NCBI RefSeq assembly: GCF_030056705.1
Contig: NZ_JASHIC010000026.1
Span: 62,001-126,000, forward strand
Direction: 5' to 3'
Origin: Flectobacillus longus
GTDB taxonomy: Bacteria > Bacteroidota > Bacteroidia > Cytophagales > Spirosomataceae
DNA length: 64,000 nucleotides
Shown: piece by piece, positions 9,458 through 18,397 of the stretch
How positions within the stretch are numbered: the stretch's first letter is position 1
How the letters are laid out: each line of letters begins with the position of its first letter
Program-made: the position numbers and the translations under genes
Notes under the pieces: model-generated
What the model saw: the letters and a program-made list of their open reading frames with translations, nothing else
Databases searched by the model: none
Told to the model about the DNA's origin: nothing

Positions 9458-10516
9458 TTATTTTTGAGAAAGTGCTTTTCTGACATCTAAGGCAAGCTCA
9501 TGACTAGTAAAAAATGGTGAAAACCCTTTTTTGAAACCTGTAACATGGGTTAGGAAAAAGCCATAAACACCATTGGTTTTATCAATCCAAGGATACGCGC
9601 CTGCCCATGAAGGACTGCTTAGGAGAGTGGCTTCTCCTTGAGTATTCACTTCTTCTCGCCATTCGCCTAAGCCATAAATATCTGTTCCTCTTCGCCCTCT
9701 TGCTTGCTCGACAAATTCTCCAACTTGAACCTTTACATTTTTTATTTGGTCAGATTGCATAAAAGCAATAGTTTTTTTAGATAAAATCCTTTTCCCTTTA
9801 AATACCCCTTTGTTGAAAATCATGGATAGAAAATTGGCATAGTCTTGAAGTGTCGAGCGAGCACCACCGCCCAACATGGGTGCGTGTCCTCCAGCTGAAT
9901 CGACTGGGGTAAAATGGGTATGAGTCATTTCGAGAGGGTGAGCGATTTTTTCTTGAAATAATTCTTCCCAACTTTTACCAGAAGCTAATTCTGCTATTCG
10001 TCCTGCAACTTGCATCGCCAAACCTCCATATTTGAATTTTGTTCCTGATAAAGTATCGGCAGGTAGAGGAAGAATGTTGTCAACAGAGCTCTTTAAGTCC
10101 TGCGATATGTCGACAGGGTTGCCTTGGGGCTGATAATCAGGATAGCCAGCAGTATGAGATAGAAGTTGTGCTAAAGTCGCATCTCCTTTAGCATCGGTAA
10201 ATTCTGGAAGCCAGTGGTTTACCTTATCTTCCCAATGTAATTTCCCTTCGTCGACCAAAACCGCAATCGTTGCGGCTGCCAACCATTTGCCAGCAGAGGC
10301 AACATATACAACCGTTTCGGGGCGATATGTTCCGAAGTATTGTTTGTAGAGGATTTGATTATTTTGAAAAACAACTATCGAAGCTCCATCATAATGACCA
10401 CTGTCTACCCAAGTTTGAATTTTTTGTTGAATAGGCATAAAGCTCTTGGGTGTTTTCTGAGCAACAGCTGACCAAAAACATCCGCACAAGCAAAGAATAA
10501 TAAGGAGTTGTTTCAT
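9458..10516 (-). CDS. Secreted serine hydrolase (beta-lactamase/penicillin-binding protein fold)
   Basis: The ATG at 10516 (MKQLLIILCLCGCFWSAVAQ) gives a clean signal peptide and a 352-residue product. The class C beta-lactamase-like catalytic motif S-x-x-K is SAGK at residues 74-77, and the second motif Tyr is Y163 (KYGG). Family members include beta-lactamases, D-aminopeptidases and esterases, so the substrate is open. The start codon lies 8 nt after the stop of the alpha/beta hydrolase gene upstream, so the two are almost certainly co-transcribed. Both products carry export signals, which suggests a shared extracytoplasmic substrate such as an ester-bearing compound. Confidence 0.86.
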   Translation of the reverse strand: MKQLLIILCLCGCFWSAVAQKTPKSFMPIQQKIQTWVDSGHYDGASIVVFQNNQILYKQYFGTYRPETVVYVASAGKWLAAATIAVLVDEGKLHWEDKVNHWLPEFTDAKGDATLAQLLSHTAGYPDYQPQGNPVDISQDLKSSVDNILPLPADTLSGTKFKYGGLAMQVAGRIAELASGKSWEELFQEKIAHPLEMTHTHFTPVDSAGGHAPMLGGGARSTLQDYANFLSMIFNKGVFKGKRILSKKTIAFMQSDQIKNVKVQVGEFVEQARGRRGTDIYGLGEWREEVNTQGEATLLSSPSWAGAYPWIDKTNGVYGFFLTHVTGFKKGFSPFFTSHELALDVRKALSQK

Positions 10517-10524
10517 AGAGTGTC

Positions 10525-12117
10525 TTATTTTTCGATCCAAAAACTTTGTTCAATAGGCTCGGCAGATTGTACTTTTCCTGCAATGCCATATTGCCAAGCC
10601 ACAACGGTTACTTTGATAGGCATTTTAGATTTTGGTGGAATTGTAGTGAAAACAAGTTGCTGATTTTTAATCAATGCAGGCCCTTCTTTTACATAAAAAT
10701 ATACTGGAAGTCCTGCATTTGACGTAGCACTTAATGAAATAGAACGTACATTCTTTATCGAGTTTGGAATAGCTTCAAAAGAAATATTTTGTGATATACC
10801 TTGTGTATTTTGTAGGGGAAATTTTAGCTCAAATTGCTGTACGACTGATTTATAATTCTCATCACCTTCGTTATGCGCCAATAGCCAAATCGTATTGCTC
10901 CGTTTTTTGTTATTAAATCCCATGCGGTAAAAACTGATTTGAAAAGTACTATCATCCAGTTTTTTGACAGGACCACAAATACGGTCTATCATAATCGGTG
11001 TTTTGGCGTGATTGATGACAACTGTAGTTTTGGTCGTATCACTAAAAAAAGCTTTGAAACGAAAACTAATACCATCAGACAAAGGCTTGAAAGTTGGTTG
11101 ATATTGAGCATGATTTTTGGAAGGAATAAGTATTTTTTCTTCCTGAATTAAGCCCATGTATTGCATTTTTTTACTTCGAGCTTTTGCATAAAATGCTTCT
11201 GTGGCTTGGGCATGTTCTTTGTCAAAACACCAAGATGCCGTGTATTTATTTCCTGTAAATTGCGAATAGGGACTAGCTGGAGAAATAGGCAAGGAGTCTT
11301 TTCTCCAACGGTCAATCAACCAACCGTTTTGAGGATATACAGGACGTAGTGCTTCGCCTTTTTTTTTCGGAAGGCGATATTTAACGGCTTTTTCGATAAA
11401 TAATCCTACATAATCGACCATGGATTCATTATAATCAAAATGTCCATGTCCAGCGTCTGCAAAAAAGGTAATAGGCGTTTTCGGATGTTTGGATACATAT
11501 TGAAAACCTGGTTCGATTCGTTTTTCCCACCATTCGTATTCGCCCATAATAAACAGACTTGGCACACCCTCAATCGTTCTATTTCCCCAGTCTGGATTAG
11601 CTCTGCCGTAGCCAGTTAGGTTGGTTTGAGGGGTGTCGCCATGAACAGAAATTATGGCTAAAGTTCTGGCAGGATTCCACGCACCAAAATTCCAAGGATA
11701 AGTCGCCATGGCTGAGTGTCCCAAGGGAATAATCGGAGCATTCGATAATTCGGTATATCCCGAAACTTTGGCAAGGGCATCCATCATGGTTTGAAAATGC
11801 TTTGGAGCATCTTTATGAAAATCGAAAGGAAATTCTAAAATGGGCGTAACCCAAACTTCGGCAAGACCTAACTCGGTAAGTTTTTTCCTGAAGTTTTCGT
11901 TCTCTAACATGCCTTCTTCTATCATGTTGTGCATTCCTACGACCACGCCTTTCACTTCCTTACAATTCTCAGGAATCCACAGAAATGCTTGCGGATTGGC
12001 ATTGGTTTCCTCGCTAATGAGTCCTTCTATGGGGGCTGACCACTGCCAAACTTGTGCGTGAGTATGGGCGGAAAAACCGATAAATAGTAGGATAAAAATG
12101 ATGAGTGTTTTTTTCAT
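10525..12117 (-). CDS. Secreted alpha/beta hydrolase with C-terminal extension
   Basis: The start at 12117 (MKKTLIIFILLFIGFSAHTHAQ) gives a signal peptide and a 530-residue protein; an ATG 18 nt upstream is less likely. The first ~270 residues form an alpha/beta-hydrolase domain, with the nucleophile elbow GHSAMA (Ser135) and a likely catalytic His in ADAGHGHFDYN. The remaining ~250 residues are beta-rich, with an Ig-like end (SISLSATSNAGLPVYFYVKEGPA), probably a carbohydrate-binding or adhesion module. It is the first gene of a two-gene operon with the serine hydrolase. The exact reaction is not identifiable; an esterase role is likely. Confidence 0.75.
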   Translation of the reverse strand: MKKTLIIFILLFIGFSAHTHAQVWQWSAPIEGLISEETNANPQAFLWIPENCKEVKGVVVGMHNMIEEGMLENENFRKKLTELGLAEVWVTPILEFPFDFHKDAPKHFQTMMDALAKVSGYTELSNAPIIPLGHSAMATYPWNFGAWNPARTLAIISVHGDTPQTNLTGYGRANPDWGNRTIEGVPSLFIMGEYEWWEKRIEPGFQYVSKHPKTPITFFADAGHGHFDYNESMVDYVGLFIEKAVKYRLPKKKGEALRPVYPQNGWLIDRWRKDSLPISPASPYSQFTGNKYTASWCFDKEHAQATEAFYAKARSKKMQYMGLIQEEKILIPSKNHAQYQPTFKPLSDGISFRFKAFFSDTTKTTVVINHAKTPIMIDRICGPVKKLDDSTFQISFYRMGFNNKKRSNTIWLLAHNEGDENYKSVVQQFELKFPLQNTQGISQNISFEAIPNSIKNVRSISLSATSNAGLPVYFYVKEGPALIKNQQLVFTTIPPKSKMPIKVTVVAWQYGIAGKVQSAEPIEQSFWIEK

Positions 12118-12288
12118 AAAAGTATTTTTAATCAAGAAAATTTAGTCATGAATTATATCCCAGTACACCACATATCGTTCTCGATGATTGAAAAATTCTT
12201 TTCTGAACATAGTTACAAGGTTTATTTTAGAAAAGATGAGTCGAAGGCCTGTTTGATACTCTTTATATCTTAAGAATTATCTTTCAAA

Positions 12289-12432
12289 TGTCTTTTATGT
12301 TCTGAAGATTTGTGTTTGAAAAAATTGGATAAATGATATTTTTACCAAATACTAAATATCAGATCCCTAATTTGTTTGTTTGCTAGAATATTCCCATTTT
12401 GAGGTTGATCAATAACACACAGAATTTATGTC
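12289..12432 (+). repeat. Direct repeat A, upstream copy
   Basis: About 145 bp match the region just before and including the first two codons of the patatin gene (15605-15751) at roughly 80% identity by eye. Shared blocks include AGATTTGTGTTTGAAAAA, GAATATTCCCATTTT and AATTTATGTCA. The copy stops right after the ATGTCA that corresponds to the patatin start and then runs into repeat B. Confidence 0.7.
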
Positions 12433-12562
12433 AGTGGTCAGTGTCTCACTGACCAACTTGCGACAGCAAAGACTTACCCATAAAGCTTTTGAGTAAAGAT
12501 TGTAAAAGAAGTCCGCTGTGCTACAGCGAGTTGTCGAGTGGGACACTCGCCACGGAAAGAAA
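12433..12562 (+). repeat. REP-like repeat B, upstream copy
   Basis: This ~130-bp element is an imperfect inverted repeat of itself. Its head (GTGGTCAGTGTCTCACTGAC) resembles the reverse complement of its tail (GTCGAGTGGGACACTCGCCAC, given only in part as GAGTGGGACACTCGCCAC). A second copy in direct orientation follows the propeller gene at 15477. It has no coding function; short reading frames across it are chance. Confidence 0.75.
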
Positions 12563-12803
12563 GAATTTATATAAAAGCCATTCAAACGGCTTTTCAGGAG
12601 TTGCAACTCTTGAAATCAAAGAACCATATAATAGTTGCTCAAAAATAACTTTGCATAACATCAATTATAATTTGACAAGGATAAATTTATGCCCGCTTTT
12701 ACTTCAAAACTTCTTAATATAAAATCTGCAAAAATTAATTGTTCTACGATTCTGAGAAAAGATAAACCGTACTTTTGTCAGACATATTAAAATATAAGCA
12801 TTC
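12563..12803 (+). promoter_or_regulatory. Upstream region of the propeller gene with -7 box at 12770-12777
   Basis: TACTTTTG at 12770-12777 matches the Bacteroidota -7 consensus exactly and lies 27 nt before the start codon at 12804. No TTG sits at the ideal -33 distance. Nothing else is recognised in this stretch. Confidence 0.4.
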
Positions 12804-15464
12804 ATGTATAAAGTCCTACGAACACTTATCTTCTTTTTTTACACTTTTAGTTTTTCTACTACTCATGCTCAACAGTGGAAAACTTATAGTTCATTTTCTC
12901 AAGCCAATTGTTTTTTTGCAGCCCAAGATTCGACCTTGTGGATTGGAACAGATGGAGGTATTTTGCACTATAATAAAGATTATCAGCTTCTTGCTTCTTA
13001 TAATCAGAATAATGGTTTAGATAGTACTATTACTTCTATTACTCAGGATGTTCAAGGGAATATTTGGGCTTGCTATTATGATGAATACTTAGGTGAATAT
13101 GCTAAAACATATCTTTTTGATGGTAGTGTTTGGATAAACAATCAAAACTTAGGAAAGGCTCTTATTACAAATAGGCCTCTCTTATTTAATGCCAAAGATG
13201 GCAGTTTATGGATAAGCTATGACAAAGCAAGTAAATTTGTTCAAGTAGGAAAAGATTCTGTATATACTTCTTATGATTGGGTAAATCAAGGGGTAACTTC
13301 ATTTAACAATAAAAGTCAAAGGCTTTTAGTTGACTCAAATGGGCATTTTTGGGTAAGTATTGGCGTATCTTTTTGGTCTTTTGATGGGGAAAAATGGACA
13401 AAATATGATAGTAGCAATAGTACGCTTCCTAAAAGCTATCAATACAATAATGCTGTTATAGACCAAAATGATAATATTTTTTTCTCAAGTAGTGAAGGAA
13501 TTTATAAATTCAATATCTCCACTAAAACCTGTGAATTTATTTCTTTTCAATATGGTTGGTTACTTTACGTAACCAAAGACAATAAGGTGTTAGTCGGGAC
13601 AGATGCACTTTATCAATTAAATGGAGATAAACTTTCTGTATTTATTCCTAATGTTTACCCTATTAATATTTGTGAAGATTTTCAAGGAAATTTACTTTTA
13701 GGAGATTATTGGGGGCGAATGGATTTATTTGATGGCAATAGTTTAAAAAAGTTACCCCTGCCCAAAAATAATCTTTCCAGCAGTATTATTACTAAAATTG
13801 TATCAGATACAAAAAATAATATCTTGATTCAACCTTATTTTACCGAGATTCAATACTTAAAAAATATAAGTGGAGAACTTATAAATATTGCCAATTACGG
13901 ATATACTATTGCACAAGGCGAAGGAGACGATTTATGGGTAAGCGAACAAACGTCACTTACTCAAATAAAACAAGACAATGGTTTAAAATTAATAAACTAC
14001 CCTTTAGATATAGAATATGGTGTTAAAAAAATTGTAAAAGATAAAAATCAGCATATTTGGGCGTGGGACTATCAATATTCTTGGTCAACCAATCGCTATC
14101 AATACCTTTTGTTTTACTATGATAAAAGTAAATGGACGAAATTTGTGTTAGAAAATGAGATTATAGACATTGCAGCGAGTCCTAATGGGGGGCTTTGTAT
14201 TCTTAGTTCCAAAGGCTTCTTTACACACGACGGCATAAATTTAAAAGCCAGTAATTATACGAATATACCTTCTAATATCACAAGAATTGTGAATGATAAT
14301 AATGTAGGTTTATATCTCATTGCTTATAACAATAAAAATTACGAGGGCGAAATCCATCATTTAGTTGGGAATAATTTTGAGAAAGTACAAACTCCTGATG
14401 AGTTTAAAATATCAATACGTAACTATTATTATAACGATTTTATGATAGATTCCAAAGGCAATTATTGGAGTGTAAGAGATAAAATACAAAGATATGATGG
14501 TGAAACACTCACTACTTTTAATAGTCCATTTTCTTCATTGCTTATTAATGCAATCCATGAATCTAAAGATGGTAGAATTTGGTTGGGGAGTTATACAGGA
14601 CTTACATCACTTACGTTAGATTGTAAAAATCCTTTACCTAAATCCCTTCGCACAGAAAAGACAGAAATGTTTGGCACAAAAGAAACCTTATTGTCTGTCA
14701 ACGAGAGTTCTGCCAGCAGTTTTGCTTGGCAAATCAGTAAAGATAAAGGTGCTACTTGGCGAGCTATCACCAACTTTGATTCCACTTATTCGGGGCATCG
14801 AACTAATCAATTGACAGTTAATCAAACTAAAATTCGTGATAACAATATTGTTTATCGCTGTTTAGTCAATGGTGAATGTAACAGTGTATTGTCGGATACC
14901 GTAAGTATTCAAGCCAAACAATGTGAATTACCACAAACTACACTTCAACCCACCGCACAATCTACCACAGAAAAAAGCTCTGCTCAATTTTTTATCAATG
15001 TTTCAGGAGCTTCATCTTATCAATGGCAAGTAAGTACGGATAAAGGAGTTACTTGGAATATGATTTCGAGTAGCGATACTTTATACAGAGGACAACAAAC
15101 TAACACATTGAATCTGAGTTCTGCCAATCTTTCCCAAAATACTTATCAATATCGTTGTGAGGTAAAGAATGACTGTTATACAATTTACAGTACTGCTGCA
15201 CCTTTAGAAGTGATGATGATTTTAGGAATTGATAAATTCGAGCGAACAGTACAGGCTTACCCCAACCCCGCCAATGATAAGATTTATGTAAAAGTACCAG
15301 CCAAAACTTATACATTGACTTTAGTGGATAGTAGTGGTTCGATAGTCAAGCAAGTATCGAATCAGGATTATATCAATTTAAAAGATATTCCAAACGGCTT
15401 ATATTTATTGTTGATAGAAAGTGGAAAAGAACGACAAAGTGTTGAAGTACAGGTTTTGAAGTAG
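12804..15464 (+). CDS. Secreted beta-propeller protein with Ig-like modules and T9SS sorting domain
   Basis: The 886-residue protein has a signal peptide ending THAQ. An N-terminal propeller (to about residue 610) is built of two-component-regulator-propeller repeats, seen as LWIGTDGGILHYN, GNIWACYYDE, GHFWVSIG and GRIWLGSYTGL. Two Ig/PKD-like modules follow at about 625-710 and 715-800, each with the pattern WQ-(I/V)-S-x-DKG-x-TW and two cysteines. The last ~80 residues (AYPNPANDKIYVKVPA, then NGLYLLLIESG) form a type A T9SS C-terminal sorting domain. The propeller usually senses or binds sugars in hybrid regulators, but here there is no membrane or kinase part, so it is probably a secreted or surface-attached binding protein. 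The gene sits exactly between two copies of repeat B. Confidence 0.85.
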   Translation: MYKVLRTLIFFFYTFSFSTTHAQQWKTYSSFSQANCFFAAQDSTLWIGTDGGILHYNKDYQLLASYNQNNGLDSTITSITQDVQGNIWACYYDEYLGEYAKTYLFDGSVWINNQNLGKALITNRPLLFNAKDGSLWISYDKASKFVQVGKDSVYTSYDWVNQGVTSFNNKSQRLLVDSNGHFWVSIGVSFWSFDGEKWTKYDSSNSTLPKSYQYNNAVIDQNDNIFFSSSEGIYKFNISTKTCEFISFQYGWLLYVTKDNKVLVGTDALYQLNGDKLSVFIPNVYPINICEDFQGNLLLGDYWGRMDLFDGNSLKKLPLPKNNLSSSIITKIVSDTKNNILIQPYFTEIQYLKNISGELINIANYGYTIAQGEGDDLWVSEQTSLTQIKQDNGLKLINYPLDIEYGVKKIVKDKNQHIWAWDYQYSWSTNRYQYLLFYYDKSKWTKFVLENEIIDIAASPNGGLCILSSKGFFTHDGINLKASNYTNIPSNITRIVNDNNVGLYLIAYNNKNYEGEIHHLVGNNFEKVQTPDEFKISIRNYYYNDFMIDSKGNYWSVRDKIQRYDGETLTTFNSPFSSLLINAIHESKDGRIWLGSYTGLTSLTLDCKNPLPKSLRTEKTEMFGTKETLLSVNESSASSFAWQISKDKGATWRAITNFDSTYSGHRTNQLTVNQTKIRDNNIVYRCLVNGECNSVLSDTVSIQAKQCELPQTTLQPTAQSTTEKSSAQFFINVSGASSYQWQVSTDKGVTWNMISSSDTLYRGQQTNTLNLSSANLSQNTYQYRCEVKNDCYTIYSTAAPLEVMMILGIDKFERTVQAYPNPANDKIYVKVPAKTYTLTLVDSSGSIVKQVSNQDYINLKDIPNGLYLLLIESGKERQSVEVQVLK

Positions 15465-15476
15465 GGTTTTACCTCC

Positions 15477-15604
15477 GTGGTCAGTGTCTCAGTGACCAAC
15501 TTGCGACAGCAAAAACTCACTCACTAAACTTTGGAGTAAAGATTGTAAAAGTAGTCCGCTGTGCTGCTGCGAGTTGTCGAGTGGGACACTCGCCACGGAA
15601 AGAA
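15477..15604 (+). repeat. REP-like repeat B, downstream copy
   Basis: This is the direct repeat of 12433-12562, starting 12 nt after the propeller stop codon. Long exact blocks include GACCAACTTGCGACAGCAAA and GGAGTAAAGATTGTAAAA, and the tail GTGGGACACTCGCCACGGAA is identical. It abuts repeat A' with no spacer. Confidence 0.78.
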
Positions 15605-15751
15605 ATGTGTTTTATGTTCTAAAGATTTGTGTTTGAAAAAATGAGATAAATACTATTTTTTGCCAGATAATAAATATTATGAGCCTAATTTGCTTGTTTA
15701 AGAGAATATTCCCATTTTCAGGTCGAACAATAGCACACAAAATTTATGTCA
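15605..15751 (+). repeat. Direct repeat A', the patatin upstream region
   Basis: This is the second copy of repeat A. It covers the presumed promoter and leader of the patatin gene and ends in its first two codons. The order A-B-gene-B'-A' is what integration of a circle by homologous recombination at A, or a tandem duplication, would leave. Confidence 0.7.
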
Positions 15752-16921
15752 ACGGAATCAAAAATTAAAGCACGCCAAGCCCTCAATATTGCTCCAGACA
15801 ATAAGATAATTTTTAGTTTTGACGGAGGAGGAATACGAGGCATTTTTACTATTCAGCTCTTAAAAAAAATCGAAGAAATCGTAGGCTCGCCCATCTACGA
15901 ATGGGTAGATATGGTGGCAGGCACCTCTACAGGAGCGATAATTGCGAGCTTGATTGCAAACAAAAAATCGGCGTTAGAGATAGAAACACTGTATGAAGAT
16001 TTAGCTGAAAATATCTTTAAAGAACGATTTTTGGGTAATCGTTACACAAATCCGCCTCAATTCGATAAAATCAATTATAGAGCGATTTGTAAAGATATTT
16101 TTGGTAATAAATCCTTAAAAAACCTAGGCGAATCGTCAGGAATAGACCTATTTTTCACTGCCAAAGATATGGTTGCAGGCGAGGAAACGTTTTTTACTTT
16201 TTTTAATAAAAATGAAAACTCAAAAGTGGTGGACACTTATCAGGATGCACTGATGCGTGCTGTGGTAGAAGCCACCATGTCGGCACCGACGTATTTCCAG
16301 CCCTTTGAGCGCTTTATCGATGGAGGAACTACTGTGTACAATAATCCAGTGATGGCGGCGCTGATGGAGGCATTTCATTATAACGGAAAAGAGAAATATA
16401 GTTCGGACAATACGACCGTTTTTAGTTTTGGCACTGCAAGCTTGTTTAGGTTTGTCCCTCTCGAAGAAATCGCCGAGCCTAAAGGACTAGATGTATTGTT
16501 TTGGCTGGATTATGTAATGGATGAATCAAGCAAAGATGCGAGTGAAATGCAGGTGAATTTTCTAAGAAGTACACTTATGAGAGGACTCGATTTTCGAAGA
16601 TTTCAACTTTCTTTGGATCGAAAGTCTATTGAGAAACTACCTAATAAATCACTCAAGAAACTAGACAACATCGATGCCAATTCTATACATCAATTAAGTA
16701 ACAAAGAGCTGGCAAAAATCAACATGGCTGATGTGAAGATGTTGCCATTAATGAAGATATTGGGCGAAGCCGTGGCAGATTTTGTGCATGATAAAAATGG
16801 TTTTAAGTCAGACCTCAGAGGTGAGAATAAGTTGGTGACTGGTATGGATAGCAATTATCGAGAAAAACTTAAAAAGCATCTTCAAAAGGCGAGTTGGATA
16901 GATCATTTACCAACAGCGTAG
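15746..16921 (+). CDS. Patatin-like phospholipase
   Basis: This 391-residue cytoplasmic protein lacks a signal peptide. The oxyanion-hole motif GGGIRG is at residues 27-32, the nucleophile elbow GTSTG has Ser61, and DGG has Asp192, giving the complete Ser-Asp dyad of patatin lipases. It should hydrolyse acyl esters of phospholipids. Residues after about 260 are lysine-rich and helical without a recognised domain. Bacterial stand-alone patatins are sometimes defence effectors, for example CapV in CBASS. No nucleotidyltransferase (CD-NTase) lies next to it, so that role is not supported here. Its leader is duplicated at 12289. Confidence 0.88.
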   Translation: MSTESKIKARQALNIAPDNKIIFSFDGGGIRGIFTIQLLKKIEEIVGSPIYEWVDMVAGTSTGAIIASLIANKKSALEIETLYEDLAENIFKERFLGNRYTNPPQFDKINYRAICKDIFGNKSLKNLGESSGIDLFFTAKDMVAGEETFFTFFNKNENSKVVDTYQDALMRAVVEATMSAPTYFQPFERFIDGGTTVYNNPVMAALMEAFHYNGKEKYSSDNTTVFSFGTASLFRFVPLEEIAEPKGLDVLFWLDYVMDESSKDASEMQVNFLRSTLMRGLDFRRFQLSLDRKSIEKLPNKSLKKLDNIDANSIHQLSNKELAKINMADVKMLPLMKILGEAVADFVHDKNGFKSDLRGENKLVTGMDSNYREKLKKHLQKASWIDHLPTA

Positions 16922-16940
16922 TGACGGTTTTTGATTTAGG

Positions 16941-17030
16941 TAATATACGTATATTGATTTTGGTTAAGAAAATACTTGGTATGATTCAATGCTTGATATT
17001 GGCTAGATTGCCGATATAAAATTTGATTAC
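16941..17030 (+). repeat. Direct repeat C, first copy
   Basis: It begins AATATACGTATATTGA, continues TTTGGTTAAGAAAAT, and matches 18271-18352 at about 75-80% by eye. The copy starts about 20 nt after the patatin stop codon. The ATATACGTATAT core is itself palindromic. Confidence 0.65.
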
Positions 17031-17323
17031 TCGCTAGTGCTGGCTTCCAAGCCAGTACTTACTCAATCTAAGGATTCCGATCCTATTGGCAAGTATAATG
17101 ATTTCCTAGTCTCAATTGAAGATTTTGCACAGGATGGAAATCAATTTTTATTTCTATATATTTGAATTGTACTTTAGCTACACTACTAAATCTCGTCTAT
17201 TGCTAACAAAAAAAATGATACTATGCACTTACAAGAGACTCTACAAAATCACAGAAATTCACTTCATGAGCTACCAAACTACGCTGAGGATATGGCATTA
17301 AAATATATCTTGATAATAAAATC

Positions 17324-17490
17324 CATATAACTCGTGTTGCAATTGGCGGTGTCTAAAGTTGGGGCACACCAAACTTTATTGCATTTCATAATTTTTAACT
17401 TCATATACAAAATAGTGGAGTATTTGAATGATTCGATAAGGTATTGTGTCAATATTGAACTTTGGCATTCCCAATATCAAATCGTTATAC
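17324..17490 (+). repeat. attC-like recombination site 0 (before the secreted hypothetical gene)
   Basis: Three blocks pair in nested order: TATAAC (17326-17331) with GTTATA (17484-17489), ATTGG (17342-17346) with CCAAT (17471-17475), and AAAGTT (17355-17360) with AACTTT (17458-17463). This R''-L''...L'-R' layout ending in GTT is the architecture of integron attC sites. The next gene starts 26 nt after it, as expected for a cassette. Confidence 0.5.
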
Positions 17491-17515
17491 TCACTCACCC
17501 TTTAACTACAATTCT

Positions 17516-18151
17516 ATGAAAACTTTAGCAATTACAATAGTGACAATATTTATTTCACTGACTTCATCATTAGGGCAAACCTCAAAGGACAGTTTGTTAG
17601 TCTTTATCGGAGAAAAAATTGAAGTGAAATACATACCTGAAAAGTCTTTGTCAGATACAGTCATTATGGGTAAAGATACTGTGATAACCGTGGGTATAAG
17701 TCTTGACAACAGATATAGAGCAAAATACAAAATATTACAAGTAATCAATGGTTCCTTCAGACAAGACACTATTACATTTTTTGCCTATGACCATTATGGC
17801 GTACCTGCATTTTCCAAGTTCAAGACAGTTCTTCTTTTTGTTTCTCCTCACAAAGGCGAGCTATATCATGAGAAATACCAATATTTTGATTTGTATTTGA
17901 CAGCTGACAACAAATGGGCAAGTCCTTATTCAGGTAGATACTATAATGATTATTTCAAGGATAAGGTTAGTGTAAGACCAGAGAAAATTTCGTTTAAAGA
18001 AGAAGTTTTGTCTCCAATTAGTCATTTATCAGAAGACCAACGAAAAACTTTGTTCCCTAAACCATATTTTGACATTAAGAATGGTAATGCAATCGCTATT
18101 TATGGCAATTATGTGGATGATTTAGTTAAACTCAAAAAACAGACAAATTGA
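17516..18151 (+). CDS. Secreted hypothetical protein
   Basis: The ATG at 17516 (MKTLAITIVTIFISLTSSLGQ) gives a signal peptide and a 211-residue product. An upstream frame extension is read through the attC-like core and is unlikely. No family is recognised. The mature part is beta-rich (VLLFVSPHKGELYHEKYQYFDLYL) with few cysteines. The gene lies between repeats C and C' and just after attC-like site 0, so it may be a cassette cargo gene. Its base composition is AT-rich like the next two genes. Confidence 0.7.
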   Translation: MKTLAITIVTIFISLTSSLGQTSKDSLLVFIGEKIEVKYIPEKSLSDTVIMGKDTVITVGISLDNRYRAKYKILQVINGSFRQDTITFFAYDHYGVPAFSKFKTVLLFVSPHKGELYHEKYQYFDLYLTADNKWASPYSGRYYNDYFKDKVSVRPEKISFKEEVLSPISHLSEDQRKTLFPKPYFDIKNGNAIAIYGNYVDDLVKLKKQTN

Positions 18152-18200
18152 AAGCGAAATGATATTATTGGAAGTCCTGGTTATCTGAGCGTTTAACCTT

Positions 18201-18219
18201 GCTGTAGCGAGTTGTCGAG
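18201..18219 (+). repeat. Remnant of REP-like repeat B
   Basis: GCTGTAGCGAGTTGTCGAG matches the tail part of repeat B (GCTACAGCGAGTTGTCGAG at 12530) at 17 of 19 bases. The rest of the element is missing. Confidence 0.45.
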
Positions 18220-18270
18220 GCGGTCTTATATACACCTATGAACAAACAGCTTAGAGATAGCTTCGACAAT

Positions 18271-18352
18271 ATACGTATATTGACTTTGGTTAAGAAAATG
18301 CTTGGCATACTTTAATGTTCTATATTGGCTGGATAGGCGGAATGAAATTTGA
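18271..18352 (+). repeat. Direct repeat C', second copy
   Basis: It repeats AATATACGTATATTGA and TTTGGTTAAGAAAAT in the same order as 16941-17030 and ends in AAATTTGATTA. It lies about 20 nt before the left boundary of the PLD cassette. Confidence 0.62.
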
Positions 18353-18370
18353 TTATATTGCAGTTATAAA

Positions 18371-18383
18371 CTTGTTAGCACCA
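18371..18383 (+). repeat. Left boundary of the PLD cassette (inverted repeat arm)
   Basis: CTTGTTAGCACCA is the exact reverse complement of 19409-19421 (TGGTGCTAACAAG), giving perfect 13-bp inverted repeats around the PLD gene. The GTTAGCA core resembles the GTTRRRY cleavage core of attC sites. The PLD start codon follows only 14 nt later. Confidence 0.6.
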
Positions 18384-18397
18384 ATTATAACACGACT

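Larger units (their letters stand above)
16922..17515. other. Repeat-rich intergenic region after patatin
   Basis: No convincing gene lies in this 594-nt stretch. It contains repeat C (16941-17030), a pair of small hairpins (CTGGCTT/AAGCCAG near 17040-17057 and AGGAT/ATCCT near 17071-17084), and the attC-like site at 17324-17490. A 35-codon frame from ATG 17223 to the TAA at 17328 ends inside the left core of the attC-like site, a position common for cassette genes, but its product is not recognised. Confidence 0.5.

Noticed and set aside
12409-12722. Short frames over repeat B on both strands
   Set aside because: They read through a palindromic repeat and have no family features or start context.
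15746-16921. Patatin as a CapV effector of a CBASS system
   Set aside because: No CD-NTase, Cap2/Cap3 or HORMA/TRIP13-like gene is adjacent; the neighbours are a propeller gene and a secreted hypothetical.
17116-17301. 61-codon frame between patatin and the hypothetical gene
   Set aside because: Low-complexity product without family features, overlapping the region of repeats and the attC-like site.
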